Source of the DNA: Vibrio sp. PID17_43
GTDB lineage: Bacteria > Pseudomonadota > Gammaproteobacteria > Enterobacterales > Vibrionaceae
Reading direction: 5' to 3'
Length of the DNA: 64,000 nt
NCBI RefSeq assembly: GCF_002608565.1
Contig: NZ_LIXM01000017.1
Coordinates: 44,189 to 108,188, forward strand
In this document: positions 62,076 through 64,000 of the stretch, piece by piece
How the letters are laid out: each line of letters starts with the position of its first letter
How positions within the stretch are numbered: the stretch's first letter is position 1
Translations under genes and position numbers: made by a program
The notes under the pieces: model-generated
Database searches by the model: none
Told to the model about the DNA's origin: nothing
What the model saw: only the letters and a program-made list of their open reading frames with translations

Positions 62076-62112
62076 AAAAAAGGCTTAGTTTATAATGACT
62101 AAGCCTTTTTTA
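62076..62112 (+). terminator. rho-independent terminator of dusB-fis
   Basis: AAAAAGGCTTAGT/ACTAAGCCTTTTT stem with an 8-base loop and T run. Confidence 0.9.
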
Positions 62113-62269
62113 TTACTTCTCCAATACAGAGATAGAGCAGGCTAAAATTTCGCGCGTCTAAACGAAACATTAGTCAATACGGATAGAATGAAGTGTGACC
62201 TGTACTGGTTGAGATAACAAATAAAATATATATAATCAAAGACTTATACCGAGATAAGGAAATAAACAC

Positions 62270-63259
62270 ATGATTTATAAAGAAAGGGAAGATTGGCTTC
62301 ATGCCATCCTTAATTCTCTTCCTGATCATGTCTTTATCCTAGACAAACAAGGTCGCTATATCGAGAGCTTCGGTGGCACCTACCATTCCAAACACTTCAA
62401 TGCAGAGAGTTACACCAACCTCTACCTCAGTGACGCCCTCTCCTCTAGCAAAGCTTCAGAGCTTTTAAGCTATATAGATGACGTCATTGCTTCTAACGAG
62501 CCTAAAGTCGTTAAATACAGTATAGCCCTACAAGATCATCTTCTTATGCCTATAGAAGAGTTAGAAGCGCTTGAGAATCCAGAAGAGACTTGGTTTGAGG
62601 CAATTATCAAACCAGTCGATAACGCCATAGATGATTCAAACTGGGTGATTTGGTCTGTTCGTGACGTAACCAAAAACCACCTACTCGAAAAGCGCTTAAA
62701 ATACCTCTCTGAGACAGATGAATTGACAGGCGTCCTGAACAGAAGAGCTTTTCAAATCAATCTAGAAAACGCGCTCAGTGCGCATTTAACCCAAGCCAAT
62801 ACTCTATCCTGTCTAATGATCGATATTGATCATTTTAAAGATATCAATGATCAGGTTGGACACTTTTCTGGTGACCGCGTGATCAGCCATGTTGCAAAGA
62901 TCTGTCAAACAGCAATTCGTGGTAGCGATTTTATTGGTCGACTTGGCGGAGAGGAGTTTGCAGTGATTCTATCAAACACCAGTGCGATACAAGCTTACGA
63001 CGTTGCAGAGCGCATCAGACAAGCTATTGAAAGCGCTCCTTGCTGTGTAGACGGTATCGAAATCAATACGACGGTTAGTATTGGCGTGGCTGAATATAAC
63101 AAACAGGTACCAACAACAAAAAAATTAATGATCAGTGCAGACAAAGCTATGTACTATTCAAAACATGCTGGCCGTAATCAAGTGACACTTCACCATGACG
63201 GTATTCCCGATGTGAAAATTCAACATTCATCAAACCTTAAAATACAACGAGTATCTTAA
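62270..63259 (+). CDS. PAS-GGDEF diguanylate cyclase
   Basis: A 329-residue cytoplasmic protein. A PAS-like sensor domain occupies about residues 5-130 (LNSLPDHVFILDKQGRYIES) and a GGDEF domain about 155-315. The active site is RLGGEEFAVIL, and five residues before GGEEF is an RxxD inhibitory site (RGSD), so it should be a product-inhibited c-di-GMP synthase. The PAS ligand is unknown. It stands alone between fis and the rrn terminator. An AAGGA element precedes the ATG. Confidence 0.9.
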   Translation: MIYKEREDWLHAILNSLPDHVFILDKQGRYIESFGGTYHSKHFNAESYTNLYLSDALSSSKASELLSYIDDVIASNEPKVVKYSIALQDHLLMPIEELEALENPEETWFEAIIKPVDNAIDDSNWVIWSVRDVTKNHLLEKRLKYLSETDELTGVLNRRAFQINLENALSAHLTQANTLSCLMIDIDHFKDINDQVGHFSGDRVISHVAKICQTAIRGSDFIGRLGGEEFAVILSNTSAIQAYDVAERIRQAIESAPCCVDGIEINTTVSIGVAEYNKQVPTTKKLMISADKAMYYSKHAGRNQVTLHHDGIPDVKIQHSSNLKIQRVS

Positions 63260-63678
63260 CTCTCGATAAATTTATTTATATCAACTCCCCTCCCAGCCCT
63301 CCCCAAAACATTAAAATTCAAAATTTTAGGGCTTTTGTAAAGTACACCAACAGAACCACTTCGTATTTAAATCTAGGTGATGATTTTATTTAGCCTTAGC
63401 CTTGGACGTGTAGTGGCGCACTATCACCCCAATTAGAACTACCATTTGGAGCCTTCGAGTATGGTTTTAAGATGAAGAAAACTTTGTTCAACAAAATATC
63501 CCCACTCAACGCTGAACTGAGCAAAGAGCAAAACCAAAATGGGTAACACAACTACTATTGAAATACGTGTATTTATTTGGCTCAGAAAGCCGAGTGACCA
63601 AAAAGATAGACGAGAAACTAGATTAACCTTAACAGTTAATTTCTCAGGTTAGTATTAGTTAAATATTACACATACGAA
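63260..63678. other. intergenic region before the rrn terminator
   Basis: About 420 bases, AT-rich, with no supportable gene. A 24-codon reading frame (63472-63546) starts MKKTLFNKISPLNAEL but lacks a ribosome-binding site and any recognised homology. I see no operator or terminator for the diguanylate cyclase gene here. Confidence 0.45.
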
Positions 63679-63708
63679 AAAGCCCTAGCATTACTGCTAG
63701 GGCTTTGT
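63679..63708 (-). terminator. rho-independent terminator of the rrn operon
   Basis: On the minus strand AAAGCCCTAGCA/TGCTAGGGCTTT with a 4-base loop and T run, just after tRNA-Asp. Confidence 0.9.
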
Positions 63709-63717
63709 CTGAATAAA

Positions 63718-63794
63718 TGGCGGAGCGGACGGGACTCGAACCCGCGACCCCCGGCGTGACAGGCCGGTATTCTAACCAACTGAACTACCGCTCC
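63718..63794 (-). tRNA. tRNA-Asp (GTC)
   Basis: Seventy-seven bases with encoded CCA, acceptor GGAGCGG/CCGCTCC, anticodon GUC and a sequence close to E. coli tRNA-Asp. It is the distal gene of an rrn operon, downstream of 5S rRNA on the minus strand. Confidence 0.97.
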
Positions 63795-63858
63795 ACACGG
63801 AGATAAAACTTTTGTTTTATCCGATACTTGTCGTTCAGAACAAGTACCTTAAATTAAA

Positions 63859-63978
63859 AGCCTGGCGATGTCCTACTCTCACATGGGGAAGCCCCACACT
63901 ACCATCGGCGCTATTTCGTTTCACTTCTGAGTTCGGCATGGAAATCAGGTGGGTCCAAAATGCTATGGTCGCCAAGCA
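63859..63978 (-). rRNA. rrf: 5S ribosomal RNA
   Basis: One hundred and twenty bases, transcribed leftward, starting TGCTTGGCGACCATAGC and ending GCCAGGCT, with the conserved CCATGCCGAACTCAGAAGTG core. The 23S gene would lie beyond the right edge of the window. Confidence 0.97.
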
Positions 63979-64000
63979 AATTCTGTTTCGGTTTCACTTT

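Noticed and set aside
63472..63546. A 24-codon frame starting MKKTLFNKISPLNAEL
   Set aside because: Too short, no ribosome-binding site, no recognised family.

Overview
The window looks like chromosome 1 of a Vibrio, most likely of the Harveyi clade (V. parahaemolyticus, V. alginolyticus, V. campbellii and relatives). The protein sequences, the gammaproteobacterial gene neighbourhoods (orn/rsgA/psd, frdABCD, efp/epmB, groESL, cpxRA, aspA/dcuA/dsbD, aroQ/accBC, prmA/dusB/fis), an rrn end with tRNA-Asp, and an initiator-Met/Gly tRNA array all point that way. The species call is inference. Almost everything is core genome; I see no transposase, integrase, prophage or CRISPR array.

Layout. 1-2.3 kb: the 3' end of queG, a 600-bp gene-free stretch with DnaA boxes at the place where E. 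coli has datA, and a minus-strand tRNA operon (6 Gly-GCC, 4 initiator fMet, 1 decayed Gly copy) containing an exact 224-bp tandem duplication. 2.3-9.8 kb: orn divergent from rsgA-psd, an SLC13-type carrier, a chemoreceptor and an EamA exporter. 9.8-16.4 kb: gpmI, then yibN-like rhodanese, secB, gpsA, cysE and envC. 16.4-25.8 kb: a DHH phosphoesterase, a TetR-VanZ-like-epmA operon, frdABCD, efp divergent from epmB, and an MgtC-family protein. 25.7-31.5 kb: a secreted repeat protein of unknown function, groESL, a MATE pump and pfkA. 31.7-37.5 kb: fieF, two cpxP paralogues each with a consensus CpxR box upstream, cpxRA, trmL and fxsA. 37.9-42.9 kb: aspA, dcuA and dsbD.

43.0-57.0 kb is an acetate-utilisation block: a CrbR-type response regulator, a broken marC, a two-subunit sodium:solute symporter (DUF4212 plus the VC_2705-type large subunit), a hypothetical anchored protein, the giant symporter-kinase hybrid CrbS, an HcaT-like permease, a cNMP/CBS/DUF294 nucleotidyltransferase-like protein with a DnaQ-fold exonuclease, and acs. 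57.2-63.3 kb carries aroQ-accB-accC, prmA, dusB-fis and a diguanylate cyclase. The window ends inside an rrn operon on the minus strand (5S rRNA, tRNA-Asp, terminator).

Genes that work together: efp, epmA and epmB form the EF-P beta-lysylation pathway; frdABCD, aspA and dcuA support fumarate respiration (aspartate to fumarate to succinate, with dicarboxylate exchange); cpxRA and the CpxP pair form an envelope-stress loop; crbR, crbS, the symporter and acs form the acetate switch; aroQ and accBC lie together in the common arrangement. The least explained parts are the datA-like locus, the DUF294-exonuclease pair, the structured yibN-secB intergenic region and the hairpin in front of crbR.
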